64,000 nucleotides of DNA, taken from contig QCER01000009.1 of the NCBI GenBank assembly GCA_003280515.1, positions 1 to 64,000 on the forward strand. Direction: 5' to 3'. Shown here one piece after another: positions 52,233 to 62,414 of the stretch. The position numbers and the translations under genes are program-made. The stretch's first letter is position 1, and each line of letters begins with the position of its first letter. The DNA is from Prochlorococcus sp. AG-355-P18. GTDB taxonomy: Bacteria > Cyanobacteriota > Cyanobacteriia > PCC-6307 > Cyanobiaceae. The notes under the pieces are model-generated. The model was not told the DNA's origin, did no database searches, and saw only the letters and a program-made list of their open reading frames with translations.

Positions 52233-54176
52233 ATGGGTGATTTAGCGTATTGGCCTGCAGCCAAACCTCTTTCTAAAAAAAATAGATTTGCCAAAAATAG
52301 AGATTTTATTAAGAACCTTGATCATATAGATCAAATTTGGGAAGAATTAAAATTTAAATGTGGTGATGTTTTAGCTGTTCGCGATTTAAGAGGGAAATAT
52401 AAAGAAAAATTTTCTTATTCTGAGCTGGCTGATTTGATAACAAAAGTCTCTTTTTCTTTTGAAAATTATGGTTTAAAAAAGGGGGATGTAGTTACTGTAA
52501 TATCTGAAAATTCTCCACGATGGCTAGCAGTAGATCAAGGCTTAATGCGTTTAGGAGCTATAAATGCAGTGAGAGGTATCAATTCTCCTTCAGTAGAATT
52601 AGATTATATTATTGGACACTCGAATTCAGTAGGACTAATAGTTCAATCTAAGGAAATTTGGCTAAAGTTAAACAACAAAGAAGAATTAAAAAAAAGACTG
52701 AAATTTATAATCAATTTAGAAGATGAACAATTTGAAAGTTTAATAAGTTGGAGTACATTCATAAGTTCAGTAGAAAAAGAAAATCCAAAAAATAATAATC
52801 TTGAAAAATTTAATCCAAAAATTGATGACGTCGCTACTATACTTTACACTTCTGGGACGACCGGAAAACCTAAAGGTGTGCCTTTGACTCATGCAAATTT
52901 TTTACATCAAATAATCAATTTAGCCTATATCGCTGATCCAGAACCAGGGACCTCTGTATTAAGCGTTTTGCCTATCTGGCATTCTTATGAGAGAAGTGCT
53001 GAATACTTCTTTTTTTCATGCGGTTGCTCTCAATACTATACAATTCCAAAATTTCTTAAAGATGATATTACACAAATTAAACCTGTTGTCATGGCTACTG
53101 TCCCGAGACTATGGGAAGCAATACATGATGGTTTTTTTCAGGCTTTGAAAAAAATGCCTTCCAAAAAGCAAAAACTTATCAAGTTTTTTATAAGTAATAG
53201 TTCGGTTTTCAAAAGAAGTCTTAGAAAGATAAGAAATATAGATGTAAATCAAATAACTTCTAAATCAAAAATCCCCTTACTGGGTTCTGTTATTAGCCGG
53301 TATCCTTTACATAAATTGTCTACTATTTTTTTATGGCCGAATATTCTTAGACAACTATGCGGAGAAAAACTGAAATTTCCCATTAACGGTGGAGGTGCAT
53401 TGCCAGAACATGTAGATCTTTTTTTTGAATCTTTAGGTGTAGATGTTTTGGTGGGATATGGACTCACAGAAACTAGTCCAGTATTAACTTGTAGGAGAAG
53501 AGAATTAAATGTTAGAGGATCATCTGGTCAGCCTCTAGCTTTTACTGAAATCAAAATAGTGAATGATGATAAAAAAAAGATTCTGAAGTTCAGAGAAGTC
53601 GGAAAAATTCTTGTTAGGGGGCCGCAAGTAATGAAAGGTTATCTTAATAATGAAATAGCTACAAAAGATGTTTTATCCAACGATGGTTGGTTTGATACTG
53701 GTGATTTAGGTTTTCTAATACCAAATGGTTCGCTCTTTATAACAGGAAGAGCTAAGGATACAATAGTGCTATCAAGTGGTGAAAATATAGAACCGAATCC
53801 GCTAGAGACTGAAATCCTTAGTTCTGAATTTATTAATCAGATTCAACTAGTAGGACAAGATAAGAAATGTTTAACAGCCCTTGTAGTTCCTAATTTCGAA
53901 TTGGTTAAAAGCAAGTTTTTGGAAGAAGACCTTTCAAAATTAAACCTGAATAAGAATATTGGTACATTTTTCAAATCACAAATTAATAATTTGCTTAAAA
54001 GTCGATTAGGAGCAAGATCAGAAGAACAAATATTAGACTGTTATTTTGTTGATGCCTTTACTCTAGAAAATGGGTTTTTAACACAAACTCTTAAACAAAA
54101 AAGAAAAGAAATAGAAAAAAGGTATTCATTACAAATAGAAAATATGTATGAAAACAAATTTAGTAAGAAAATTTGA
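52233..54176 (+). CDS. Long-chain acyl-CoA / acyl-ACP synthetase (AMP-binding)
   Basis: 647 residues. AMP-binding P-loop LYTSGTTGKPKGVPLTHAN (about 205-223), GYGLTETSPVL, GWFDTGDLG and GRAKDTIVLSSGENI. Cyanobacteria use this family (Aas, slr1609-type) to recycle fatty acids to acyl-ACP. ATG start 27 bp after lipB, so probably one transcript. Confidence 0.85.
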   Translation: MGDLAYWPAAKPLSKKNRFAKNRDFIKNLDHIDQIWEELKFKCGDVLAVRDLRGKYKEKFSYSELADLITKVSFSFENYGLKKGDVVTVISENSPRWLAVDQGLMRLGAINAVRGINSPSVELDYIIGHSNSVGLIVQSKEIWLKLNNKEELKKRLKFIINLEDEQFESLISWSTFISSVEKENPKNNNLEKFNPKIDDVATILYTSGTTGKPKGVPLTHANFLHQIINLAYIADPEPGTSVLSVLPIWHSYERSAEYFFFSCGCSQYYTIPKFLKDDITQIKPVVMATVPRLWEAIHDGFFQALKKMPSKKQKLIKFFISNSSVFKRSLRKIRNIDVNQITSKSKIPLLGSVISRYPLHKLSTIFLWPNILRQLCGEKLKFPINGGGALPEHVDLFFESLGVDVLVGYGLTETSPVLTCRRRELNVRGSSGQPLAFTEIKIVNDDKKKILKFREVGKILVRGPQVMKGYLNNEIATKDVLSNDGWFDTGDLGFLIPNGSLFITGRAKDTIVLSSGENIEPNPLETEILSSEFINQIQLVGQDKKCLTALVVPNFELVKSKFLEEDLSKLNLNKNIGTFFKSQINNLLKSRLGARSEEQILDCYFVDAFTLENGFLTQTLKQKRKEIEKRYSLQIENMYENKFSKKI

Positions 54177-54214
54177 TTTGTTCTATCTATATTGAAAAGG
54201 TAAATTAATTTTTT

Positions 54215-54658
54215 ATGGAAACAAAAAACTCAATATCTATAAAGCGCTCAATAGCTATTAAAGCTGTAGTCACACCAACTTGGAAGGAAGATGCTGAAAA
54301 AGAATTAAGTAAAGCAATTTCAAACATTGATCAGCAATTATCGCAACTGGAGCAGGAGGGGCAGCAAATAGTAAATAATATTAGATCCCAATCGGTTAAT
54401 CCTCTTGATCCAAGGGTTCAAGAACAGGTTAGTCAAGTGCAACAACAAGTCGCAGCAAAACGAAATGAAATTGAAGAACAAAAAAGAAATCTACTTCAAC
54501 AACAGAGTCAAGTTCGCGAATTAAAAATGGACGAAATTGTTGATCAAGGGCAAGTGGATAGTTTTTGTGATGTCACTGTGGGAGACAATCTTATTGAAAA
54601 AATGCAAGTCTCGATTACGGTTAAAGATGGAGTTATTCAATCTATAGATAATAATTAA
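54215..54658 (+). CDS. YlqD-family protein
   Basis: 147 residues. N-terminal SIAIKAVVTPTWKEDAEKEL, a long glutamine-rich coiled coil (DQQLSQLEQEGQQIVNNI ... QQQVAAKRNEIEEQKRNLL), then a C-terminal beta region (FCDVTVGDNLIEKMQVSITV). Matches the YlqD pattern. Function unknown. ATG start 38 bp after the synthetase. Confidence 0.7.
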   Translation: METKNSISIKRSIAIKAVVTPTWKEDAEKELSKAISNIDQQLSQLEQEGQQIVNNIRSQSVNPLDPRVQEQVSQVQQQVAAKRNEIEEQKRNLLQQQSQVRELKMDEIVDQGQVDSFCDVTVGDNLIEKMQVSITVKDGVIQSIDNN

Positions 54659-54876
54659 AAAGAAGATTTAGTATTTTTGATAATTATAAGTAAATCTTAA
54701 TTGCGAAAAGTTTTAAATTTTAATCGATCTAAATTATTACTTTCTTAAGTTTTAAGAGTTCCCACTGTGAACATGATTTCGTATAATTAAAACAATAGTT
54801 TAAAGGGTTCTTAATCATAAAAACTTTAGGAAGTTTGGTGGGAATCCCTTGAAACTTATGCAATAACAATTTTCTT

Positions 54877-56244
54877 ATGTCTCACGAAATATTCATGCCT
54901 GCCTTGAGTTCTACTATGACGGAGGGCAAGATTGTGGAATGGTTGAAAAATCCAGGAGATAAAGTTGAAAGAGGTGAATCTGTCTTGGTTGTTGAATCTG
55001 ACAAGGCAGACATGGATGTTGAATCTTTTCAAGATGGATATCTTGCGGCTGTTTTAATGCCTGCTGGCAGCACTGCACCAGTAGGAGAGACTATCGGACT
55101 TATTGTAGAAAATGAGGATGAGATAGCTTCTGTTCAAGAACAAAATAAAGGAAATCAATCCGAAGTTTCTAGCTCGGATCAACTTGAATTGGTAAGCAAA
55201 AAAACTGAAGAAAAGCCAGTAGTTCATACTGAAAATATTAATAAAGAAGCAAAAGAAGTCGTCTCAAAGAGTGAAAAGCCTGGACCATCTTTTAATACCG
55301 ATCAAATTAATGCAGCTACAAGTAATGTTTCTTCGAGGATAATTGCATCTCCAAGAGCTAAAAAACTTGCCTCTCAAACGGGTGTTGATTTAGCAAAGGT
55401 TCATGGATCAGGACCTCATGGAAGGATTCAAGCCGATGATATTTTAAAAGCTAATGGCCAACCAGTCTCTATACCATGGATAGGCGAAGGTGGTTCTCCT
55501 GCAAGTATCCATGATGCAAATTTGGGAGTTGAAATTAAACCAGAAGCTTCAGGAAATAGTTTTGGTAATCCCGGAGAAACAGTTCAATTTAATACTCTTC
55601 AAAAAGCGGTAAATAAAAATATGGAATCTAGTTTAGATGTTCCATGTTTTAGGGTGGGTTACTCTATTAATACAGATAAATTAGATAATTTCTATAAAAA
55701 AGTAAAACAGAACGGAGTAACTATGACTGCTTTACTTGTAAAGGCAGTTGCAAAGACACTAAAGAAACATCCTCAAGTTAACTCAAGTTTTTCAGAAAAT
55801 GGAATTTCTTATCCAGAAAATATAAATATTGCTGTTGCTGTTGCGATGGAAGATGGGGGATTAATAACTCCAGTATTAAAAGAACCATGCAATACTGATT
55901 TATTTGAATTATCTAGAGAATGGAAAGATCTCGTAAAAAGATCGAGATCAAAACAATTGGAACCAGATGAATACTCAACAGGAACATTTACCTTATCTAA
56001 CCTTGGTATGTTTGGTGTTGATAGATTTGACGCAATACTACCCCCAGGAACCGGTGCTATTTTAGCCATAGCATCATCGAAGCCAACTGTTGTAGCTAAT
56101 AGTGATGGTTCAATATCTGTTAAAAAAATAATGCAAGTAAATCTTACAGCTGATCATAGAGTGATCTATGGAGCTGATGGTGCTTCATTCTTGAAAGACT
56201 TGGCTTCCCTGATTGAAAATGAGCCAGAGACACTTGTATCTTGA
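54877..56244 (+). CDS. pdhC: Dihydrolipoamide acetyltransferase, E2 of pyruvate dehydrogenase
   Basis: 455 residues. Lipoyl domain at 1-80 with the acceptor Lys in VVESDKADMDVESF, a Ser/Lys-rich linker, a peripheral-subunit-binding domain (ASPRAKKLASQTGVDLAKV ... GSGPHGRIQADDI) and a catalytic C-terminal domain with DHRVIYGADG (H-x3-DG motif near 430). E2 makes acetyl-CoA in the PDH complex. ATG start. Confidence 0.95.
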   Translation: MSHEIFMPALSSTMTEGKIVEWLKNPGDKVERGESVLVVESDKADMDVESFQDGYLAAVLMPAGSTAPVGETIGLIVENEDEIASVQEQNKGNQSEVSSSDQLELVSKKTEEKPVVHTENINKEAKEVVSKSEKPGPSFNTDQINAATSNVSSRIIASPRAKKLASQTGVDLAKVHGSGPHGRIQADDILKANGQPVSIPWIGEGGSPASIHDANLGVEIKPEASGNSFGNPGETVQFNTLQKAVNKNMESSLDVPCFRVGYSINTDKLDNFYKKVKQNGVTMTALLVKAVAKTLKKHPQVNSSFSENGISYPENINIAVAVAMEDGGLITPVLKEPCNTDLFELSREWKDLVKRSRSKQLEPDEYSTGTFTLSNLGMFGVDRFDAILPPGTGAILAIASSKPTVVANSDGSISVKKIMQVNLTADHRVIYGADGASFLKDLASLIENEPETLVS

Positions 56245-56250
56245 ATTTAA

Positions 56251-57375
56251 TTGATTTCTCAAATTAATAATGAAGGAAGAGATTATAAGCTTGAAGCTTA
56301 TGATTACTTTCTAGATCCTTCATTAATTGCTAGTAAACCTTCTGCAATAAGGCATGAATCAAGATTGATGATAGTTAGAAATAGTGTTTTAGAAGAGAAC
56401 TGCTTAACTAATAAATTTACCAAGAATCTTTTAGATGAATTTAGAAAAGGCGATCTTGTGGTTGTAAATAATACTAAAGTAATGAAGGCAAGGTTAAAGG
56501 TTGAATTGGAAAATAGGACGTTAGTCGAATTATTAGTCTTAGAAAGATCTCATGAATGTGTTTGGTTATGTTTGGCAAAGCCAGCAAAAAAGTTAAAAAT
56601 AAATAGAAAAATAATATTAAAATCTCCTTCTGCACAAGATATTAATTTGATGGTTGATGGGGTTGATGAAGAAACTGGAGGGAGACTTATTAAATTTCCG
56701 GAAAATATAACTGATCTCAATTCAATGAATGAACTTCTTGATATATATGGGGAAATCCCTCTCCCGCCTTATATAAAAAACTCCGAAGAAGAATCTTTCC
56801 ATGAGAAAAGTTATCAAACTGAGTACGCAACTAATCCGGGGGCAGTTGCTGCACCAACAGCTGGTTTACACTTAAGCAAAAGTCTTATTTCCAATTTAAA
56901 AAAAAAAGGAGTAATAATCTTACCAATAACTTTGCACGTGGGATATGGAACATTCAAACCGATTGATCAAGAAGATTTAAGTAACTTAAAACTTCATAAA
57001 GAATGGGTAAGTGTTAATAAGGAAGTAGTGGAGGAAATAAAAAGAATAAAGAAAACAGATAGAAAAATAATTGCTATTGGTACAACTAGCGTAAGAGCTC
57101 TTGAAAGTTGTTATTCTAAAGAACTTAATGACTTTATTCCCATAGCAAAATACGTGGATTTAGTAATTAAGCCAGGTCATAAATTTAAGGTAGTTGATGG
57201 TTTATTAACTAATTTTCATCTTCCTAAAAGTTCATTATTACTATTAGTAAGTGCAATGATTGGTAGAGAAAGATTATTAGATTTGTATAAAAAAGCCATA
57301 AGAGAAAAATTTAGATTTTTCTCTTATGGCGATGCTATGTATATTTCGCCAGATTCATTACTGGAGAAGAAATAG
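56251..57375 (+). CDS. queA: S-adenosylmethionine:tRNA ribosyltransferase-isomerase
   Basis: 374 residues, TTG start 7 bp after pdhC. Contains FRKGDLVVVNNTKVMKARL, TNPGAVAAPTAGLHLSK and LHVGYGTFKP: the QueA signature. Makes epoxyqueuosine in tRNA. Near its end (57295-57330) the coding DNA forms a perfect 16-bp inverted repeat. Converges with cysK, 2 bp apart. Confidence 0.95.
   Translation: MISQINNEGRDYKLEAYDYFLDPSLIASKPSAIRHESRLMIVRNSVLEENCLTNKFTKNLLDEFRKGDLVVVNNTKVMKARLKVELENRTLVELLVLERSHECVWLCLAKPAKKLKINRKIILKSPSAQDINLMVDGVDEETGGRLIKFPENITDLNSMNELLDIYGEIPLPPYIKNSEEESFHEKSYQTEYATNPGAVAAPTAGLHLSKSLISNLKKKGVIILPITLHVGYGTFKPIDQEDLSNLKLHKEWVSVNKEVVEEIKRIKKTDRKIIAIGTTSVRALESCYSKELNDFIPIAKYVDLVIKPGHKFKVVDGLLTNFHLPKSSLLLLVSAMIGRERLLDLYKKAIREKFRFFSYGDAMYISPDSLLEKK
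57295..57330. repeat. Perfect 16-bp inverted repeat inside queA
   Basis: GCCATAAGAGAAAAAT-TTAG-ATTTTTCTCTTATGGC: a stem of 16 bp with a 4-nt loop, within the coding sequence and 45 bp before the convergent stop codons. It could slow or end transcription from either side, though no T run follows. Confidence 0.6.
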
Positions 57376-57377
57376 CT

Positions 57378-58364
57378 TTAGGCTTTGACTGGTTCTTGAA
57401 TGATTCCGCTCGGAACTTCAGTAAACATAATTGATGATAAATATCTCTCTGCTAAATCAGGGAGAACAACTACAATAGTTTTTCCCGCATACTCATCTTG
57501 TTCAGCTAATCTAACGGCAGCAGCAGCAGCAGCTCCACAAGATATTCCAACTAATAGACCTTCTTCTTTTGCTAATCTAAGAGCCATCTCGATTGACTCG
57601 TCATTTGTTACCTGTTCAACCTTATCAACAATTGACAAGTCCAGGTTCTTAGGAATAAATCCTGCTCCAATTCCTTGAATTTTATGTGGTCCAGATTTAA
57701 CCTCTTCTCCATTAATTGTCTGCGTAATAACAGGACTATGTGAGGGTTCTACAGCTACAGAAGTGATATTTTTACCTTTCTCTTGCTTAATGTATCTTGA
57801 AACTCCTGTAATTGTGCCACCAGTTCCAACGCCTGCAACTAAAACATCAATTTCACCATCGCAATCGTCCCAGATTTCTGGTCCAGTAGTTTTGAAATGA
57901 ATTTCAGGGTTTGCTGGATTATCAAATTGACCTGGCATGAAATATTGAGAAGGATTACTTTCTGCAATTTCTTTAGCCTTAGCTATTGCTCCAGGCATAC
58001 CTTTAGATGCCTCTGTTAAAACAATTTCAGCACCTAACACTGCCATAACCCTTCTTCTTTCAATTGACATGGATTCTGGCATCGTAAGGATCAGTTTATA
58101 ACCTCTTGCTGAAGCAGTAAAAGCTAGAGCAATACCTGTATTTCCAGAAGTTGGCTCAACAATAGTTTTGTCTTTTGTAAGCTTCCCACTTTTCTCTGCA
58201 TCCCAGATCATGTTTGCGCCAATCCTACATTTGACACTATAAGCCGGGTTTCTACCTTCAATTTTTGCAAGTACTGTAGCTTTTGCGTTTTTAGTAACTG
58301 ATTTTAATTTTACTAATGGAGTGTTTCCAATAGCAAAACTATTGTCCTCATAAATTTTTGCCAT
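57378..58364 (-). CDS. cysK: Cysteine synthase (O-acetylserine sulfhydrylase)
   Basis: 328 residues. PLP lysine in [13 protein letters not shown] (Lys about 45), the substrate loop [14 protein letters not shown] and phosphate loop [12 protein letters not shown] (about 178-189). Makes cysteine from O-acetylserine and sulfide. ATG start. It converges with queA. Confidence 0.93.
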   Translation of the reverse strand: MAKIYEDNSFAIGNTPLVKLKSVTKNAKATVLAKIEGRNPAYSVKCRIGANMIWDAEKSGKLTKDKTIVEPTSGNTGIALAFTASARGYKLILTMPESMSIERRRVMAVLGAEIVLTEASKGMPGAIAKAKEIAESNPSQYFMPGQFDNPANPEIHFKTTGPEIWDDCDGEIDVLVAGVGTGGTITGVSRYIKQEKGKNITSVAVEPSHSPVITQTINGEEVKSGPHKIQGIGAGFIPKNLDLSIVDKVEQVTNDESIEMALRLAKEEGLLVGISCGAAAAAAVRLAEQDEYAGKTIVVVLPDLAERYLSSIMFTEVPSGIIQEPVKA

Positions 58365-58448
58365 TTATATATTAAGAAAATATATATTAATACTAACTAT
58401 TATTCAGAAAAAGAGTATATAAGTTTCTATACGGTAAATACTAGGAAT

Positions 58449-59915
58449 TTAGAAATTATTTAGTGCTTCAGAAAAGCTTTTCCATAATTGATCTTGGTCT
58501 TCTAACCCAACTGATACTCTAATAAGGTGCGAGGGTATACCAAAACTTTCAGCCCAATCCAACTCGTCATAATGAGCTAGTAAAACATAAGGACAAACTA
58601 GAGTAAATTTTGTACCTAAACTAGGTCCTTTAGATACTTGTAGAGAATCATAAAATTTCTTAGCTTTGTTCAATCCGCCATTTAATTCAAATGATAATAA
58701 GCAACCGTATCCTCCATCATAAGTAAGTAAAGAATTAAAATTTGGACAATTTTCAGGATGGAAAATATTTTTAATTTCGCTATGGGTCTCTAATCTTTTT
58801 TTTAATTCTAAACATGCTTTATTTTGTTCAAAAACTCTTTGATTTACATCTCTACTAACTTTCTCTAGATAAACTGTATCTCCATCAGAAAGTGTTGGAA
58901 GATTAATCTCTTTTAATGCATTTCTAAATTGATCAATCCATTTGCTTTTTGGATTTAGTATTAATGATCCCGCAAGAATATCACCACTACCTGAAAAAAT
59001 TTTTGTAAGTGAAGTAAAAACTATATCTGCATGTTCTAGAGAATTTATATTTAAATTTGAACCAATTGTATCGTCAACAATTAATGGAATATTTAACTTT
59101 TTTGCTATTTTTGAAATTTTTTTAATGTTCACACATTTGAGCATTGGATTACTCGGTAGTTCAATAATTAATGCTGATGGATTTATGCTTTTGATTTCTA
59201 ATTCAATATCCCCGCAATTTTCTTCTGTAATTAACTTGGCTCCATGAAAAATATTCATTGGTAATTTAAGTACATCTACATATGGAAAACCAATTTGGAG
59301 TGTTGGTTTAGCTGGAAATAATTTATATATGATTTCTAATGATGTATGCAATGCAGACATTCCAGATGAAGTTAAGTGAATATCATTAGAGTTAATTTTC
59401 GTAGATTTAGAAATTCTATTTTTTATTTTTTGAGAACATTCATTCACGTAAGATTTTGGAGGGCAATCTTCAAGACCTAGTTCTATAGCAGCAGCTCTTG
59501 AAGATAGACCAAGACCAGTATGTTGCCAAAAATATTTTGCATAAATACTTCCTTCTTTTTCAGTTATTAAGAAAGCTAAATTATCTCTTTTTTCTATTAA
59601 TGAGAATTGTTCAGAAGTATTTCTGTCAATGTATTTTTTAGCTTTAAAAGCTATGCTTTCATTCGGATATGGCCAGATACTTTTGTTGTAGTAATTTTGC
59701 TTTTTTTCTTTTTCGCATAATCTTTTCACTATGGGGTTTAGCCCGAATCGTGGGTAAATGGACTTCAATAAATTCATGCATTCTTGATCTTTTTCCTCGT
59801 AATTTATTACATCATTCCAAGTTGGTAATGCTACAGAAACGGCATGAATACTATCAGGAATTGCATATCCTAACTCTACATTTTTCCATATAGGTTTTTT
59901 AAGTAAATCTCTCAA
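58449..59915 (-). CDS. metB: Trans-sulfuration PLP enzyme, cystathionine gamma-synthase-like (atypical, 488 aa)
   Basis: 488 residues, about 100 more than usual Cys/Met-metabolism PLP enzymes. PLP Lys in VFTSLTKIFSGSGDILAGS and Asp in IVDDTIGSN. The N-terminus (about 1-110, YAIPDSIHAVSVALPTWNDV) is an extra domain. The usual S-x-T-K-Y-x-x-G-H-S-D is degenerate here (SLTKIFSGSGD), so the reaction is uncertain. It follows the 387-residue gene after only 3 bp, so these two form a pair. Symbol by neighbourhood only. Confidence 0.65.
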   Translation of the reverse strand: MRDLLKKPIWKNVELGYAIPDSIHAVSVALPTWNDVINYEEKDQECMNLLKSIYPRFGLNPIVKRLCEKEKKQNYYNKSIWPYPNESIAFKAKKYIDRNTSEQFSLIEKRDNLAFLITEKEGSIYAKYFWQHTGLGLSSRAAAIELGLEDCPPKSYVNECSQKIKNRISKSTKINSNDIHLTSSGMSALHTSLEIIYKLFPAKPTLQIGFPYVDVLKLPMNIFHGAKLITEENCGDIELEIKSINPSALIIELPSNPMLKCVNIKKISKIAKKLNIPLIVDDTIGSNLNINSLEHADIVFTSLTKIFSGSGDILAGSLILNPKSKWIDQFRNALKEINLPTLSDGDTVYLEKVSRDVNQRVFEQNKACLELKKRLETHSEIKNIFHPENCPNFNSLLTYDGGYGCLLSFELNGGLNKAKKFYDSLQVSKGPSLGTKFTLVCPYVLLAHYDELDWAESFGIPSHLIRVSVGLEDQDQLWKSFSEALNNF

Positions 59916-59918
59916 TTT

Positions 59919-61082
59919 TCAGAATTTATTTAAAGCAAATAAGATGTCCGAAATTAAATCGTTTGTATCTTCACATCCAATTGATAATCTGACAATAGCA
60001 TCATCTATCCCTAGCAGATTTTTTGTTTCATCATCAACAGAAGCATGAGTCATCGTTGCAGGGTGACAAATTAAACTTTCAACTCCTCCAAGGCTTTCTG
60101 CTAGAGAAAAATATTTGAGAGATTTACAAAATTTAAAAGTATCCTCTTTATTTAAATTTAATTTTAGGGTGATCATTGAACCTCCAGATTTCATTTGCGA
60201 TTTTGCTAAATTAAATTGCGGATGTTCTTTATTAAAAGGGTAAATTACTTTACTAATTACTTTATGATTAACTAATTCTTCAGAAATAAATTCTGCACTT
60301 TTAGTTTGTTGTTCCATTCTTAAAGGAAGAGTTTTTACCCCTCTCGTAATGAGCCAACTATCAAAAGGAGATGGTTGAAGCCCGAGAGCTTTTTGAGAGA
60401 AAAGCATCTTACTATTCCATTCCTCATTATTTGTCAGTACTGCTCCGCCAAGTGCGTCACTATGCCCATTAATGAATTTTGTGGTGCTTACAACCGATAG
60501 TGTTGCTCCAAGGTCCAATGGTTTTTGGATAAGCGCTGTAGAAAATGTGTTGTCTACAACTACTGGTATTTCGAGTTTATTCGCTTCATCACAAATCGAC
60601 TTAATATCAAGTACCTTCAAAAGTGGATTAGTTGGACTTTCTAGCCATATCAAGGTTGGCTCGAAGTTTGAAATCTTTTTGATACTATTTTCGTTTGTAA
60701 AATCTGTGTATAAAACTTCTAGGCCAAATTTCTTGAAAACTTTTTCGAACATCCTCACTGTACAACCATAGAGATTTGACTCGCAGAGGATCTTGTCACC
60801 TGATTTTAGTGTTGATGAAATTGCAGTTACCGCGCTAATTCCAGATCCAAAAACGGTACAATATTTAGAATCTTCTATTGATTTAAGGATGTTTTCAAGA
60901 ATTCTAAAGTTGGGATTGCCTGATCTGGTGTAGTCGAAATTATCTTTATTCCCATGTTTAAAAGTAGATGTAGAAAAAATAGGAGGCATAACGCATCCAG
61001 TTTCTTCTGCAAATGTTTCGCCATGGTGAATTGATAGGGTCTTAAAACCTGGCTTTTTTATATTATTTTCCTTATTTCCCAT
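59919..61082 (-). CDS. metC: Cystathionine lyase/synthase-family PLP enzyme (MetC-like)
   Basis: 387 residues. Typical family: FKHGNKDNFDYTRSGNPNF, VVDNTFSTALIQKPLDLGA and PLP Lys in STTKFINGHSDALGG. It may be beta-lyase, gamma-lyase or gamma-synthase; sequence alone cannot settle it. ATG start. First gene of the pair with the 488-residue enzyme, together covering trans-sulfuration for methionine/cysteine. Confidence 0.75.
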   Translation of the reverse strand: MGNKENNIKKPGFKTLSIHHGETFAEETGCVMPPIFSTSTFKHGNKDNFDYTRSGNPNFRILENILKSIEDSKYCTVFGSGISAVTAISSTLKSGDKILCESNLYGCTVRMFEKVFKKFGLEVLYTDFTNENSIKKISNFEPTLIWLESPTNPLLKVLDIKSICDEANKLEIPVVVDNTFSTALIQKPLDLGATLSVVSTTKFINGHSDALGGAVLTNNEEWNSKMLFSQKALGLQPSPFDSWLITRGVKTLPLRMEQQTKSAEFISEELVNHKVISKVIYPFNKEHPQFNLAKSQMKSGGSMITLKLNLNKEDTFKFCKSLKYFSLAESLGGVESLICHPATMTHASVDDETKNLLGIDDAIVRLSIGCEDTNDLISDILFALNKF

Positions 61083-61105
61083 TATTTTTAAAAATAAGAA
61101 TTAAA

Positions 61106-61137
61106 TTAAATCTCTCTTTTTTAAAAGAGAGATTTAA
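61106..61137 (-). terminator. Intrinsic terminator of rpsD
   Basis: TTAAATCTCTCTTTT-TT-AAAAGAGAGATTTAA hairpin, 20 bp past the rpsD stop, followed on the minus strand by a T-rich run. Confidence 0.65.
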
Positions 61138-61157
61138 TAATCCAAAGAAAAGTAGTA

Positions 61158-61766
61158 TTAAACTTTTCTAGAATAATATTCAACAACTAGTAGTTCGTTT
61201 ATTTCAAGAGCCACCCACTCTCTATCGCATTTCCCATTTATTTTTCCCGTTAATTTAGGTTTGTCTAAATCAAGATGAGGTGGGACATTTGCTAAGCCAG
61301 GGAATTCTATATTACCTTCTACAAGTTTTTTGCTTGCTTTGTTTTCTTTAATTCCGATTACATCGCCTGATTTGCATTGATAACCAGCAATATCAAGAAC
61401 CTTTCCATTAACGGTTACATGGCCATGATTTACTAATTGTCTTGAGCCTGGAATGGTACCTCCAAAACCTAATCTAAAACAAACATTATCAAGTCTGTTT
61501 TCTAAAAGTCTTAGTAGGTTAGTTCCTGTAGATCCTTCTTGAGCTCTAGCTTTTTTTACATAACGTACTAGTTGTTTTTCAGAAACTCCATAATTAAACC
61601 TAAGTTTCTGCTTTTCTTCTAGACGAATTGCATATTCTGATCGCTTGCGACGGGCTTGGCCGTGCTGACCTGGAGGATTAGACTTCTTTGAAGCTTTCCT
61701 GGTGAGACCTGGTAGTTCTCCCAAGCGACGCGTAACCCTTAATCTGGGGCCGCGGTATCTTGACAT
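61158..61766 (-). CDS. rpsD: Ribosomal protein S4
   Basis: 202 residues; [21 protein letters not shown]-terminus, [18 protein letters not shown] and the S4 RNA-binding domain ([20 protein letters not shown]). Small-subunit primary binding protein. ATG start. Followed by a terminator. Confidence 0.97.
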   Translation of the reverse strand: MSRYRGPRLRVTRRLGELPGLTRKASKKSNPPGQHGQARRKRSEYAIRLEEKQKLRFNYGVSEKQLVRYVKKARAQEGSTGTNLLRLLENRLDNVCFRLGFGGTIPGSRQLVNHGHVTVNGKVLDIAGYQCKSGDVIGIKENKASKKLVEGNIEFPGLANVPPHLDLDKPKLTGKINGKCDREWVALEINELLVVEYYSRKV

Positions 61767-61861
61767 AATTTTAAATTAAATAGAAATTTGCAATAAATTG
61801 GATAATTGATTAAATTCAACTAAACTAATTATTACTAGAAATAATATTTTACATCATCAAA

Positions 61862-62098
61862 GTGTTCAAAACTATTAATAAATCAATTACTTCTATACTT
61901 CTTTTTATGATTTCGTTTTATCAAAAGTGGTTTTCTCCTTTTTTCGGACCAAGATGCAGATTTATTCCAAGTTGTAGCTCTTATGGATATGAGGCAATTA
62001 CTAGACATGGTCCTTGGAAAGGAGGGTGGTTAACTTTAAGAAGATTAAGCAGATGTCATCCTTTAACTCCCTGTGGATGTGACCCTGTGCCTGACTAA
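61862..62098 (+). CDS. yidD: Membrane-protein insertion factor YidD
   Basis: 78 residues, GTG start. RCRFIPSCSSYGYEAITRHG and LSRCHPLTPCGCDPVP are the conserved Cys-rich YidD motifs, preceded by an amphipathic membrane-surface helix. Works with the YidC/Sec insertion path. Confidence 0.93.
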   Translation: MFKTINKSITSILLFMISFYQKWFSPFFGPRCRFIPSCSSYGYEAITRHGPWKGGWLTLRRLSRCHPLTPCGCDPVPD

Positions 62099-62102
62099 AT
62101 GA

Positions 62103-62405
62103 ATGAAAATATTTATTTTTGTTAGGCAGGGATGTTGCCTTTGTGATTCATTAAAAAACAAACTGGCAAAAATAAATCTTAATGAGTTATTCCCTAATTT
62201 GGAGGAGCTTAAAGAAATTGATATTGATAGGGTCGATTTATATAAAGATAAATATAAAAAATATGATTATGAAGTACCAGTTATTGCTGTTGAAGGAATT
62301 AGGTCCGAGGAGATTATAGAATTGCCTCGCATTTCTCCAAGATTAAAAGATGATCAATTAAAGAATTGGTTTCAAAAAAATATGAGTACCATTCTGGAGA
62401 AATAA
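62103..62405 (+). CDS. Thioredoxin-fold protein, glutaredoxin-like (DUF836 type)
   Basis: 100 residues. IFIFVRQGCCLCDSLKNKL holds the Cys-x-x-Cys-like active site (QGCCLCDS), followed by a cis-Pro (YEVPVIAVEG), the standard thioredoxin-fold marks. Starts 4 bp after yidD and ends 9 bp before murE, so this is one transcript. Substrate unknown. Confidence 0.78.
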   Translation: MKIFIFVRQGCCLCDSLKNKLAKINLNELFPNLEELKEIDIDRVDLYKDKYKKYDYEVPVIAVEGIRSEEIIELPRISPRLKDDQLKNWFQKNMSTILEK

Positions 62406-62414
62406 TTTTTTTAT

